47,275 bases of DNA, from positions 1-47,275 of the forward strand of contig NZ_BCRA01000041.1 in NCBI RefSeq assembly GCF_001552355.1. The letters run 5' to 3'. Within the stretch, counting starts at the first letter, position 1; each line of letters starts with the position of its first letter. The position numbers and the translations under genes are program-made. Positions 24,963 to 33,187 of this stretch are shown piece by piece. The notes beneath the pieces were generated by a model. It searched no databases, was not told where the DNA came from, and saw nothing but the letters and a program-made list of their open reading frames with translations. Source of the DNA: Microbacterium resistens NBRC 103078 (GTDB lineage Bacteria; Actinomycetota; Actinomycetes; Actinomycetales; Microbacteriaceae).

Positions 24963-25688
24963 ATGCCAGAGCCCCGCACCTTCCGCGATGAACCGGTCTC
25001 CTTCGTGCGCCGGAGCGGGCGGATGTCCGAGGCGCAGGAGCGTGCGTTCGCGGAGCTGTCCGCGCAATACCTCATCGACGTGCCGCGCGACGTCGCCTGG
25101 ACGTCGGTGCACCCGGATGCCCGACTGGACCCCGCCGAGCGCTACGGGCGAGCGGCCGCGCTGATCGTCGAGGTCGGGTCGGGGCAGGGGCATGCGATCG
25201 TCGCCGCGGCGTCGGCGCGGCCGGACACCGACTTCCTCGCCGTCGAGGTGTTCCGGGCGGGGCTCGCCCGCACCATGCTCGACGCCGACCGCGCCGGGGT
25301 GCGCAACCTCCGTCTCGTCGAGGCCAACGCGCCCGAGGTGCTGTCCTCCTTCCTCCCCGAGGCGGCGGCGGACGAGGCGTGGGTCTTCTTCCCCGATCCG
25401 TGGCACAAGAAGCGCCACACGAAGCGTCGTCTCGTGCGACCGGGGTTCGGCCGGATCGCCGGGCACGCGCTGCGCGACGGCGGACTGCTGCGTCTGGCCA
25501 CGGACTGGGAGGACTACGCCCTGCAGATGCGCGAGGTCCTCGACGCGGAGCCCGAGTTCGTGCGCGCCTTCGACGGTGAATGGGCCGAGCGTTTCGACGG
25601 CCGGGTGATGACGGCGTTCGAGCGCAAGGGCATCGCCAAGGGGCGAGACATCCGCGATCTCGTCTACCGGCGCGTCGACCGGGGGTGA
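24963..25688 (+). CDS. trmB: tRNA (guanine-N7-)-methyltransferase
   Basis: A 241-residue SAM-dependent enzyme that methylates G46 of tRNA. The SAM site EVGSGQG is at 70-76, AVEVF at 93-97, and the family signature FFPDPWHKKRHTKRR begins at 142. The C-terminus has TAFERKGIAKGRDIRDLVY, which contacts the tRNA in this family. The ATG follows GGAGGG, which can act as ribosome site, while TACCCT six bases upstream would allow a leaderless message. Thirty-one bases separate it from DUF3097, so they may be expressed together. Confidence 0.95.
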   Translation: MPEPRTFRDEPVSFVRRSGRMSEAQERAFAELSAQYLIDVPRDVAWTSVHPDARLDPAERYGRAAALIVEVGSGQGHAIVAAASARPDTDFLAVEVFRAGLARTMLDADRAGVRNLRLVEANAPEVLSSFLPEAAADEAWVFFPDPWHKKRHTKRRLVRPGFGRIAGHALRDGGLLRLATDWEDYALQMREVLDAEPEFVRAFDGEWAERFDGRVMTAFERKGIAKGRDIRDLVYRRVDRG

Positions 25689-25690
25689 CC

Positions 25691-26554
25691 ATGGGCGAAG
25701 CGGAGGTGCACGCGACCGGCGGGACGCGGGTCATGTCGGGGCCGCGCTCCGCACAGGTCGTCGCCGCCCTCGCCGTGTGCCTCGCGGCGCCGGCCTTCTT
25801 TGTCCTCCTGCTGCCCTGGCTCGGCATGACGCTGCTCGCCGTGGGGATCGGCATCGCCGCGGTCTCCGAGCGAGGACGGATCCTGAGCCGGGGGGAGAAG
25901 AGCCTCACCCGGGACCTGACCCTCATCGCCCTCGGCCTACTGATCGTCAGCGCCATCCCGCTGGCGGCCGAGCTGGACAACGCGGCGATGCTCCGCTTCA
26001 CCCTGGCGCTCGGCGGTGCAGTGGTCGTCCCTTACGTGGTGTCCCGCTTCGTCTTCCGCGATCGCGCGATCCGCTTCCCGTGGCGGACGGGGCGCCGCTG
26101 GACGACCTGGCAGTGGGGATGGCTCGTCCTGGTGCTCGTCCTCGGCTGGGCGATCCTGCCGTACTACTTCATCACCAGCGGCGTCTATCTCAACTGGCCG
26201 GTGGTCGACACCCCTGACCTCATCGCCCGGCTCTTCGTCGGGGTCGGGGCCGTGGGCATCTGGGACGAGCTGTTCTTCATCTGCACCGTCTTCGCCCTGT
26301 TGCGCCGCCATTTCCCGGACACGGCGGCCAATCTCCTGCAGGCGATCGTGTTCGTGTCGTTCCTCTGGGAGCTGGGGTATCGGGCCTGGGGGCCGGTGCT
26401 CACGATCCCGTTCGCGCTGTTGCAGGGGTTCATCTTCCTGCGCACCCACTCGCTGGCCTATGTCGTGACCGTGCACCTGCTCTTCGACGCGGTCGTCTTC
26501 CTCGTGCTGGTGCATGCGCACAACCCGGGGCTGCTCCCGATCTTCCTCGTCTGA
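25691..26554 (+). CDS. CPBP-like intramembrane metalloprotease-family protein
   Basis: A 287-residue protein with about eight membrane helices. The second half resembles the CPBP (CAAX protease and bacteriocin-processing, Abi) fold: GIWDELFFICTVFALLRRHFP (189-209), FVSFLWELGY and HLLFDAVVFLV. The usual first motif EExxxR reads DE here without the Arg at the expected place, so activity is doubtful or altered. The start is ATG 25691, or GTG 25685 that overlaps the trmB stop; both are in frame. Substrate unknown. Confidence 0.65.
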   Translation: MGEAEVHATGGTRVMSGPRSAQVVAALAVCLAAPAFFVLLLPWLGMTLLAVGIGIAAVSERGRILSRGEKSLTRDLTLIALGLLIVSAIPLAAELDNAAMLRFTLALGGAVVVPYVVSRFVFRDRAIRFPWRTGRRWTTWQWGWLVLVLVLGWAILPYYFITSGVYLNWPVVDTPDLIARLFVGVGAVGIWDELFFICTVFALLRRHFPDTAANLLQAIVFVSFLWELGYRAWGPVLTIPFALLQGFIFLRTHSLAYVVTVHLLFDAVVFLVLVHAHNPGLLPIFLV

Positions 26555-26629
26555 GCCGAAGCGGCGTCCGGCCCGCTGCTAGCGTCGGAGAAGCCGTGCC
26601 CGGAGCGGGACGGCGGAGAGGGGCGGAGC

Positions 26630-27613
26630 GTGAGCGGGCTGGCGAAGGCGTCGAGGAGACGACCGTTCCCGACCTTCATCGTGGTGTGCGCGCTGGTGTT
26701 CGTCGCTCTGTACGCCGCTGTCGTCCTCCTCTATGCACGGGGCACGGCGCCGGTGACCTCTCCCTCGCCGGCCGACGAGGACCCGGCCGCCGTCCACGTG
26801 CGTCTCACTCCGACCGACGTCGATGCGGGAACGGACCGGCTCTCCTTCGACGTGTCGCTCACGACGAAGAGCCGCGAGCAGTTGAGCGAGGCGTCGGACG
26901 GCGGCGACGTGGTGGTGCTGTTCACGTCCGCGGGCGGAAGCAGCACCGTGACCTTCGCGGGCGGGTACCTTGATGTGCCGCAGACCGTCCGGCTTCCGAC
27001 GAGCGGACAGATCGAGCAGTGGCCGTTCGACCGGCACCCCGCCCGAACGCTGGTCACGGTGGGATACACCGCGGGTGACGGTGCCTCGCAGACGCTGCCC
27101 GGCGGGCTGGTGCTCGACGCCCACCACGTCCCGGGGTGGGTGATCTCGCTCGCGCCGACGGACCAGAGGTACGTCCTGGGGCAGAGCTCCGTCGTGCAGT
27201 ACGAGATCGAGGTGCGGCGGGCGACCGCGGCGATCGCGTTCGGACTCGTCCTGCTGGCTCTCATGGTCATCATGCCCGTGCTCGGGCTCACCGTCGCGAT
27301 CATGGTGTTCCGTGGGCGCCGGAGGGTCGAGGTCGGCTTCTTCACCTGGAACGCGGGCATGCTGTTCGCGACGCCGACGCTGCGCAACTTCCTGCCCGGT
27401 CAGCCGCCGGTCGGGTCCTGGGTGGACTATCTCGTGGTGCTCTGGGTGATCGCCGGGCTCATCCTGGCGCTGATGATCAGCGTCGTGGGCTGGTACCGCT
27501 GGGGGAGCCCGCAGCCGGAGGTCACGGCATCCCTGCGGGCGAGAGCGTCCGCGCGGCGCCGAGAAGCGCTGCGGGGACACGCCGAGCGCCCTGACGGAGC
27601 CGCGCCCCGGTGA
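26630..27613 (+). CDS. DUF4436 family membrane protein
   Basis: A 327-residue protein. One N-terminal membrane helix (about 13-35) precedes an extracytoplasmic beta-rich part (about 50-195) with VHVRLTPTDVDAG and QWPFDRHPA. Three C-terminal helices follow, with FFTWNAGMLFATPTLRNFLPG between the first two. This matches DUF4436, an uncharacterised family of actinobacteria and fungi; QWPFDxH is a mark shared with it. GTG start with a purine-rich stretch (GGAGAGGGGCGGAGC) before it. No function can be assigned. Confidence 0.75.
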   Translation: MSGLAKASRRRPFPTFIVVCALVFVALYAAVVLLYARGTAPVTSPSPADEDPAAVHVRLTPTDVDAGTDRLSFDVSLTTKSREQLSEASDGGDVVVLFTSAGGSSTVTFAGGYLDVPQTVRLPTSGQIEQWPFDRHPARTLVTVGYTAGDGASQTLPGGLVLDAHHVPGWVISLAPTDQRYVLGQSSVVQYEIEVRRATAAIAFGLVLLALMVIMPVLGLTVAIMVFRGRRRVEVGFFTWNAGMLFATPTLRNFLPGQPPVGSWVDYLVVLWVIAGLILALMISVVGWYRWGSPQPEVTASLRARASARRREALRGHAERPDGAAPR

Positions 27614-27656
27614 CCACACGCTGGCGGTCGTGCGTCCCGGACGGCAGAATCGTCGG

Positions 27657-28046
27657 ATGCTCCTTCTCGGATCGATCTTCGCCGGTCTCGCCGCGCTCGT
27701 GCACGTCTTCATCTTCGTCCTGGAGTCCGTGCGCTGGACCGCGCCCGCGACGCGTAAGGTGTTCGGAGTGGCGAGCGAGCAGGATGCGCTCGTCATGCGC
27801 CAGCTCGCCTTCAACCAGGGCTTCTACAACCTGTTCCTGGCGGTGATGGCCGCGGCGGGGATCGTGCTGGCCGCGGTCGGCATCGTCGGCGCGGGCGTCA
27901 CGCTGATGCTCGCGGGCACCGGGACCATGCTCGCCGCCGCCCTCGTGCTCGTCCTCGCGGACGGCAGCAAGCTCCGTGCCGCCGCCATGCAGGGCACGTT
28001 CCCGCTCCTCGCCGTCATCGTTCTGGTGCTCCACCTCCTGTCCTGA
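27657..28046 (+). CDS. DUF1304 family small membrane protein
   Basis: A 129-residue protein with four membrane helices of the DUF1304 (COG3759) family. The helix-1 motif HVFIFVLESVRW, then VFGVASEQDALVMRQLAFNQGFYNLFLA, are characteristic. Cellular role unknown. I use ATG 27657, where the first helix begins at once. The frame is open from 27630, but a weak -10-like CAGAAT six bases before the ATG favours the shorter form. Confidence 0.85.
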   Translation: MLLLGSIFAGLAALVHVFIFVLESVRWTAPATRKVFGVASEQDALVMRQLAFNQGFYNLFLAVMAAAGIVLAAVGIVGAGVTLMLAGTGTMLAAALVLVLADGSKLRAAAMQGTFPLLAVIVLVLHLLS

Positions 28047-28103
28047 CAGGCGGGGCGGCGGCCCCGAGGTGCTCGAAGCTCTTCGACGGAGTTCGATGGA
28101 GCC

Positions 28104-28808
28104 ATGGATCGGACTCGGCTGACGACCGCGGGCGTGCTGCTGCTCGCCGGGGTGCAGTACTTCCTCGCGGAGGCGATCACGGCAGCCGCCTGGACGAGGG
28201 CGCCGTACAGCTACGGCGAGAACTACATCAGCGACCTCGGGGTTCCCGAATGCGTGGAGCTCGGGCGGACCGTCTGCTCGCCCGCCTATCTCCTCATGGA
28301 TGTCTCCTTCGTGCTCCAAGGCCTCCTCGTCCTGACGGCGGTGATCGTCCTCGGCGACGCCCTTCGCGCCGGACGCCCGCACCGTATCGCGCGCATGGTC
28401 GTCGCCGTCCTGGCCGTCGTCCACGCGATCGGTCTGATCACGGTCGGACTGTTCCCCGGCTCGTTCGCGGAGGCGATCGGAGGCGATCCCGTCCGGCTGT
28501 TCCTGCACAGCCTGGGCGCGTTGTTCGCGATCCTGGGCGGCAACCTGCTGATGGTCGCCGTCGCCGTCCTCGCCCCGCGCGAAGGGCGACCGGTGCTCGC
28601 GCTCGCGATCGCCGTGCTGGCCGTGATCGGACTGGGCGCGATCGCCGCGGGCCTGCTCGGATCCGACCTCGGGCTCGGGCTCGGCGGGATCGAGCGCCTC
28701 GCCGCATATCCGGTCTTCGCCGGGCTGTTCCTCGTCGGCGGAGCCCTGATCATCTCCGGGCGACGGTCCCGCGGGACGCCGGTGTCCGAGAAGCCCCTCC
28801 GGCGCTGA
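28104..28808 (+). CDS. DUF998 family membrane protein
   Basis: A 234-residue protein with six to seven membrane helices. The outside loop after helix 1 reads YSYGENYISDLGVPEC, the conserved NYISDLG motif of DUF998. LFPGSFAEAIG and LHSLGALFAILGGNLLMV follow, as usual. Members are found in many bacteria; none has a settled function that I know. Its gene ends 16 bases before tRNA-Arg. Confidence 0.85.
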   Translation: MDRTRLTTAGVLLLAGVQYFLAEAITAAAWTRAPYSYGENYISDLGVPECVELGRTVCSPAYLLMDVSFVLQGLLVLTAVIVLGDALRAGRPHRIARMVVAVLAVVHAIGLITVGLFPGSFAEAIGGDPVRLFLHSLGALFAILGGNLLMVAVAVLAPREGRPVLALAIAVLAVIGLGAIAAGLLGSDLGLGLGGIERLAAYPVFAGLFLVGGALIISGRRSRGTPVSEKPLRR

Positions 28809-28824
28809 TAGGATCGTTCGGTAC

Positions 28825-28897
28825 GCCTCCGTAGCTCAGCGGATAGAGCGCCGGTTTCCGGTACCGTAGGTCGCAGGTTCGATTCCTGTCGGGGGCA
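28825..28897 (+). tRNA. tRNA-Arg (anticodon CCG)
   Basis: A 73-base tRNA. The acceptor stem is GCCTCCG with CGGGGGC (one T-G pair), D-arm GCTC/GAGC, anticodon arm CCGGT-TTCCGGT-ACCGT with anticodon CCG and T33, and T-arm GCAGG-TTCGATT-CCTGT. The discriminator A is at 28897; CCA is not encoded. The first pair of the anticodon stem is a C-T mismatch. It borders the accessory segment. Confidence 0.95.
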
Positions 28898-28951
28898 CAC
28901 CGGGTTGTACGCGGATGATTTGTGAACACATACGCGTCACCCCGAGCACGA

Positions 28952-28983
28952 GAGAAAGCCGCCTGGTCTCAGGCGGCTTTCTC
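28952..28983 (+). terminator. Terminator after tRNA-Arg
   Basis: Stem gaaagccgcctg with its complement, extended by two pairs, loop GTCT, and a T-containing tail. A typical intrinsic terminator 55 bases past the tRNA. Confidence 0.85.
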
Positions 28984-29344
28984 GTTGAAGCACGTTCTCG
29001 ATAACAGTTCGTGTCCGCGGTGACCGATATCGGCGCAGAAACGGCTCGAAGACCGGCACGGATCGCCGCTTCTCGGCTTGGCGCCGACCTTCGAGCCGGT
29101 GATATGTGAAGCGCTTAGCTGTGAAGCCATGTGCGGACGGGGTTTGGACGCGTCCGACCGCGCGGATGGGTGCCTCGCTGAAGTACTGAGCTGCGACCTG
29201 GCTTGCGCTGCGTGGCGCGCGGCGCCTCGATGCCGGCCTCATCGTCGTCGCCATCCGCCGTGACCTGAGCACCCCGGACCCGAGGTCATACACGCGCCGT
29301 GAGATATGTCCTCTGCATGTATGAATGAGTGACCGGCGGGCTGG
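28984..29344. other. Gene-poor stretch at the start of the accessory segment
   Basis: 361 bases with no gene I can support. Base composition drops below the surroundings, and frames on both strands lack a ribosome site or recognisable motif. A minus-strand frame (28937-29293) runs into the terminator and looks like chance. It may be decayed remains of an integrated element, but I cannot identify any. Confidence 0.5.
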
Positions 29345-30859
29345 CTAACTTCCCAAGAGAGCTCGTGTCGCCATGTACTCCTCCGCGGCCGGTTCCAGTG
29401 TGAAGTCGAGCAACTCGACGGAATGCGCCTTCAGGACCTCGCGCACCTCGGTCGGTGTGGTGCGGAAGTACTCGCGGCGCAGGTTGATCTGGTTGATACG
29501 GCGGTCGGCGAAGTGCTGGTGGAGCATCGCTTCGATGCTGACGGCGTCGTCGGCGAAGAACAAGGCGTGGACATCGAACCGGAACGGTACGGATGCGTCT
29601 CCGAGCTCGTTGATGCGGTCCATCGGTTCAAGTCGCCGGGTGAGGCCGATCTTCACCACGTCGGGGCCGAAGGATCCGACGTTGCTGATGACGTACACGT
29701 AGCCGGCGCGAATATTCGCGGCACGGTAGTCAACGTTCTCGATGGCGTGCTCGACGTCGGCGAGGCGCGCTCGCATCCGTTCCGCACCTTCGAGATCGCC
29801 GTTGGCCTCGAGGGCGGCGATCGTGTTGGCGTAATGCCCGCGCTCCTTCTCGAGACGTGCCTTCTCAGCGGCGAGTTCCTTCTCGGCTTTGCGCTGCTCC
29901 CGGAGCTCTTCGCGGTGTGCGCGATCCGCTTCTTTCTCCTCCTGCACGGCGCGGAGGTGCCGGTTGGCGAGTTCGAGCTCGCGCAGTCGGAGCTGGTGGA
30001 AGTACGACGTAATGCTCAGGTCGATCATGGTGCCGAGGCGAGCGATCTGCTCCATCGCGGTCGTGAGGCGTTTCTGAGCGGTGGCCAGGTTCCCGGCACG
30101 GACCGCCTTGACGCAGTTCTCGGCCTCGGCGTTGTAGGAGCGGAGCATGAGCTTCGACATGTCGCGAACGAACTTCGCGCCTTTAGCCGTGCTGTTGTTG
30201 AAGGTGAAGTTGCTCGTCGCCTGGGTCGCGCGACCGGCGCGGACGGCCTTCTTGATGTCCGCACGTAGCGCTTCGAGCTGCGTGGCCAGAGCGACAGAGT
30301 CCTCAGCCGGATGTTCGTAGTCGTAGAGGCCCAGTTCCTGGACCTCTACGGCGCGGCGCAGGTCGAGAAGCGAGGCCTCCGTCGCCGCGACGTCCGCCTG
30401 ACGGGACGTCAGCTCCGCCGTAGCGTCGGCGACCTGCCCGCGCATCCCCGCGATCTCTTGGTTCAGATGACGCTTCAGGTCATCGAGGGCTGACACTTCC
30501 CGCAGTCCGTACTGGTCGATGAGACCTTGGAGTCGAGCGACCTCCGAGCGCAGTCTCTCGGCATGCTTGCGCGCGCCGAGCAGCGGTATGTTCTCGAGAA
30601 CCAGCGCGTTCTGCGTGCTTCCAGACGAGGATGCCGGTTCAGTCGAAGCCACAGGCGCGGCACTCTGTTCAGGACGCTGGGCGACTGCAGTCTGTGCCGC
30701 GAGTGCGCGGGCCTCCGCACGGCTTCGTGCCATAGGCGACACGGACTGCGCGCCTGCGGCGAACACATGATCTGTCCACGCGACGCCATCCCAGTACCGT
30801 TGCTCGAACTGCCCAGACGGGTCTGGATGCCAACCGGGCTGCGGTGTCTGATGGGTCAC
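29345..30859 (-). CDS. DUF2510-DUF4041-GIY-YIG-like (T5orf172/Mug113) protein
   Basis: A 504-residue protein. Residues 7-31 form a DUF2510 motif (GWHPDPSG then RYWDGVAWTD). A coiled coil lies at about 100-170. The DUF4041 domain spans about 170-330 with FNNSTAKGAKFVRDMSKLML and SYNAEAENCVKAV. A second charged coil (about 310-375) follows. The C-terminal GIY-YIG-like domain from 386 starts GYVYVISN and has VKIGLTRRLEPMDRINELG and a Glu in SIEAMLHQHF. DUF4041 plus T5orf172 proteins occur in phages, islands and defence neighbourhoods. The GTG start at 30859 is the only one that keeps DUF2510. GC is lower than in flanking genes, a sign of transfer. Confidence 0.8.
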   Translation of the reverse strand: MTHQTPQPGWHPDPSGQFEQRYWDGVAWTDHVFAAGAQSVSPMARSRAEARALAAQTAVAQRPEQSAAPVASTEPASSSGSTQNALVLENIPLLGARKHAERLRSEVARLQGLIDQYGLREVSALDDLKRHLNQEIAGMRGQVADATAELTSRQADVAATEASLLDLRRAVEVQELGLYDYEHPAEDSVALATQLEALRADIKKAVRAGRATQATSNFTFNNSTAKGAKFVRDMSKLMLRSYNAEAENCVKAVRAGNLATAQKRLTTAMEQIARLGTMIDLSITSYFHQLRLRELELANRHLRAVQEEKEADRAHREELREQRKAEKELAAEKARLEKERGHYANTIAALEANGDLEGAERMRARLADVEHAIENVDYRAANIRAGYVYVISNVGSFGPDVVKIGLTRRLEPMDRINELGDASVPFRFDVHALFFADDAVSIEAMLHQHFADRRINQINLRREYFRTTPTEVREVLKAHSVELLDFTLEPAAEEYMATRALLGS

Positions 30860-30895
30860 CTGCTCAAGCTAGCGCACAGCCCGGGTACTCGAACG

Positions 30896-31354
30896 AGTCC
30901 CCGGGGACGACCGAGCTGTCCGGCCGGTTGGTGGAGGAGCTCTCCCGGGGGCCAGCGGCAGCGCGTCTGGGTCGCCATGACGCTGGCGCAGGAGACGCCG
31001 GTGCTGCTGCTGGACGAGCCGACGACCTTCCTCGACGTCTCGCACCAGTACGGTCTCCTGGAGCTGTTCGAACGGCTCCGTTCGCGACTGCACCGGACGA
31101 TCGTGGTGGTGCTCCACGATCTCAACCAGGCGGCGCGTTACGCGGATCATCTCGTGGTCATGAAGGACGGCGCGGTGGTCGCCGCCGGGCATCCGTCCCG
31201 CATCCTGACGCCCGAGCTCGTCGAACAGGTCTACGATCTGCCCTGCCGCATCATGCCTGATCCGGAGACGGGGACGCCGCTGGTGATCCCGTGTCGCCCG
31301 CTCGGCGCGGGTGACGCACCGGCGGTGCGCCACCGCTCCGCGCGGGAACGATGA
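30896..31354 (+). pseudogene. 5'-truncated, frameshifted siderophore ABC transporter ATPase (FepC-like)
   Basis: The C-terminal part, about 150 codons, of a ferric-siderophore importer ATPase. In one frame TTELSGRLVEELS leads into the ABC signature. An extra C in the run at 30944-30946 then shifts the frame, and the rest follows in the other: GGQRQRVWVAMTLAQET, LLLDEPTTFLDVSHQ (Walker B), VVLHDLNQAARYADH (switch His) and a FepC-type tail. Walker A and the first 110-120 residues are gone. Similarity seems to begin near 30896, next to the DUF4041 gene start, so that side was probably lost on insertion or deletion. No permease or binding-protein genes remain here. Confidence 0.85.
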
Positions 31355-31367
31355 CGCACCGCGAGGG

Positions 31368-32150
31368 TCATCGGTCGATGGTCTCCGCGTATGCGGCGGC
31401 GAGCGTCGCCAACGACGAGCCCGCGGTCCACCCGCCGTCGACCGTCAGCTCTGCTCCCGTGGTGTAGCTGGCCGCGTCGCTGAGGAGATAGACGACCGCG
31501 CCGAGCAGCTCCTCGGCCCGGCCGACGCGTCCCATCGCCGCGACGGAGAAGGCGCCGTCGCCCTCGGACACGTCGCCCGCGGTCATCGGAGTGTAGATCG
31601 TGCCTGGCTGGACGGAGTTCACCCGGATGCCCTCCGGTGCGAGCTCGACGGCGGCCATCTTCGTCATGCCTCGCACCGCCCACTTGGAGGCGCCGTAGGA
31701 ACCGGAGAAGGCCATGCCGACGAGCCCGGCCACGGAGGAGATGTTGACGATCGAGCCGCCCCCGGCACGGCGCATCGCCGGGACGACCGCCTGCAGCCCG
31801 AGCTGGACGCTGAAGAGGTTGACGTCGATCACTCGGCGGAAATGGTCCATCGGCTCGTCGACGAGCATCTTGCTCGGGGCCGGGATCCCCGCATTGTTGA
31901 CCAGGCCGTCGATCCGCCCGAACGCCTCCTCGGTTGCGGCCACCGCGCGCGCCCAGGAGTCCGCGTCGGATGCGTCGTGCCCCACGGACATGGCGTGGTC
32001 GCCGAGCTCCGCCGCCAGCTCGGCGGCTCCCTGCTCGTTGAGGTCCGTGATCGCGACGCGACCTCCGGCGGCGACGATCCCTCGTGCGTACTCGGCGCCG
32101 AGCCCGCGTGCTCCGCCGGTCACGATGACGACTTTCGAGGTGAGCTGCAT
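31368..32150 (-). CDS. SDR family oxidoreductase (hydroxysteroid dehydrogenase-like)
   Basis: A 260-residue classical SDR with TGGARGLG (11-18), LVNNAGIPAP, catalytic Ser in VNISSVAGLVGMAFSG and YGASK. The tail AELTVDGGWTAG is typical of the FabG-like group. The pattern GGARGLGAEYAR and PMDHFRRVIDVNLFSVQLG resembles 3-alpha (or 20-beta)-hydroxysteroid dehydrogenases and cyclohexanol dehydrogenases, but substrate naming in this group is unreliable. It ends 14 bases from the FepC-like remnant, convergent with it. Confidence 0.88.
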   Translation of the reverse strand: MQLTSKVVIVTGGARGLGAEYARGIVAAGGRVAITDLNEQGAAELAAELGDHAMSVGHDASDADSWARAVAATEEAFGRIDGLVNNAGIPAPSKMLVDEPMDHFRRVIDVNLFSVQLGLQAVVPAMRRAGGGSIVNISSVAGLVGMAFSGSYGASKWAVRGMTKMAAVELAPEGIRVNSVQPGTIYTPMTAGDVSEGDGAFSVAAMGRVGRAEELLGAVVYLLSDAASYTTGAELTVDGGWTAGSSLATLAAAYAETIDR

Positions 32151-32278
32151 GAATGCCTCCTGCTGTTCCGTATTGCATGCCAGATGACTCTATGTCGTCA
32201 CGGCGGCAACCGTCGTCACGGCGCGGGGCGGTCGAAGTGTCCTGTCCGGCGACCTACCCGGAAGCGAGCGCCCTGTCG

Positions 32279-33070
32279 TCAGTCCCCGGAGACGATGCGG
32301 CCCGCGGCCGGCTCTTCCGGGGCGAGGGCCCGCAGCGACTCGGCCACGCGCTCGGCCAGGTATCGATGCCCTGCCGTCGTCGGATGCAGGCGCCCGGCCC
32401 CCGTGTCGATGACCTGCGCGTAGTTCGCCTCGGTGATCCAGTCCTCGGCGACGGGGGAGAGGTAATGCCAGCCGCGCTCCGCGGCGAGGCGGTCGAGCGC
32501 GTGATCGATCTTGATCGTGCCCTTGGCGATCGGAAGCTCGTGCGGCGCCGGCCCCAGGACGACGATGCGCGCCCGGGGGAACAGCGCCTGCAGCCGGTCC
32601 CATGCGGCGTCGACGGCGTGCGGATAGTCCTCGTCGATCAGGAGTCGGTCGTTGATCGAGCCCTGGACGATCACGAGGTCGGGGTCGATCGCCGGGTCCA
32701 GCGCCGCGATGCGCGTGCCGAAGTCCGGCCCGTCCCAACCCGGCTTGAGGTACCCGCTGCCGCGGACGCCGTCCACGATCGTCTCTGCGCCGAGGAGCTC
32801 CGACAGCACGTAGGCGTACCCGAGCGTGGGCGAGGCGGCGGCCGAGCCGTAGGTCCACGAGTCTCCGAAGACGAGCACGCGCGGGTGCTCGGGCAGCGCG
32901 AGCGGAGCGGGCTCGACGGCGACGACAGGCTCTCCCGGTCCCGCCGCGATCGGCGTCGCGGGCGTCCACGGGCGCCACAGCCCGAGCACGGCGGCGCACA
33001 GGGCGATCACGGAGAGGGCGGCGACCAGGGCGAGACGGCGCCGGGGGAGGCGCCGGACGGATCGGGGCAT
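32279..33070 (-). CDS. Secreted or membrane-anchored SGNH/GDSL hydrolase
   Basis: A 263-residue esterase-like protein. A basic start and one membrane helix (about 12-32) would anchor or export it. The SGNH blocks are FGDSWTYGSA (catalytic Ser), GVRGSGY, QGSINDR and RLHPTTAGHRYLA (catalytic Asp/His region). Such enzymes deacylate cell-wall sugars or lipids. I start at ATG 33070 because TATCCT lies exactly six bases before it on the minus strand, the leaderless spacing used by neighbours; the frame stays open to 33172. The amino-sugar importer genes follow upstream, but a functional tie is only a guess. Confidence 0.8.
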   Translation of the reverse strand: MPRSVRRLPRRRLALVAALSVIALCAAVLGLWRPWTPATPIAAGPGEPVVAVEPAPLALPEHPRVLVFGDSWTYGSAAASPTLGYAYVLSELLGAETIVDGVRGSGYLKPGWDGPDFGTRIAALDPAIDPDLVIVQGSINDRLLIDEDYPHAVDAAWDRLQALFPRARIVVLGPAPHELPIAKGTIKIDHALDRLAAERGWHYLSPVAEDWITEANYAQVIDTGAGRLHPTTAGHRYLAERVAESLRALAPEEPAAGRIVSGD

Positions 33071-33187
33071 GCGTCGAGGATAAGCGAGCGCGCGCCGTCT
33101 CCCGTCCACGGACGAGTCCGCGGTCCGGAAGACGGCGCGCCCCGTCGCGGCCCCGGCGGAGCGGGGCGTCATCGCGTCATCCCGCGG

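Noticed and set aside
29423..30268. 281-codon plus-strand frame opposite the DUF4041 gene
   Set aside because: No motif, and DUF2510, DUF4041 and GIY-YIG-like parts are continuous on the minus strand.
30860..30900. Possible att duplicate of the tRNA-Arg 3' end at the far side of the accessory segment
   Set aside because: I compared it with the last 20 bases of the tRNA and found no convincing direct repeat, and no integrase gene remains.
33071..33187. Terminator between the SGNH gene and ngcG
   Set aside because: Only a short 7-bp CGCCCCG/CGGGGCG stem with a large loop and no T-run; too weak to call.
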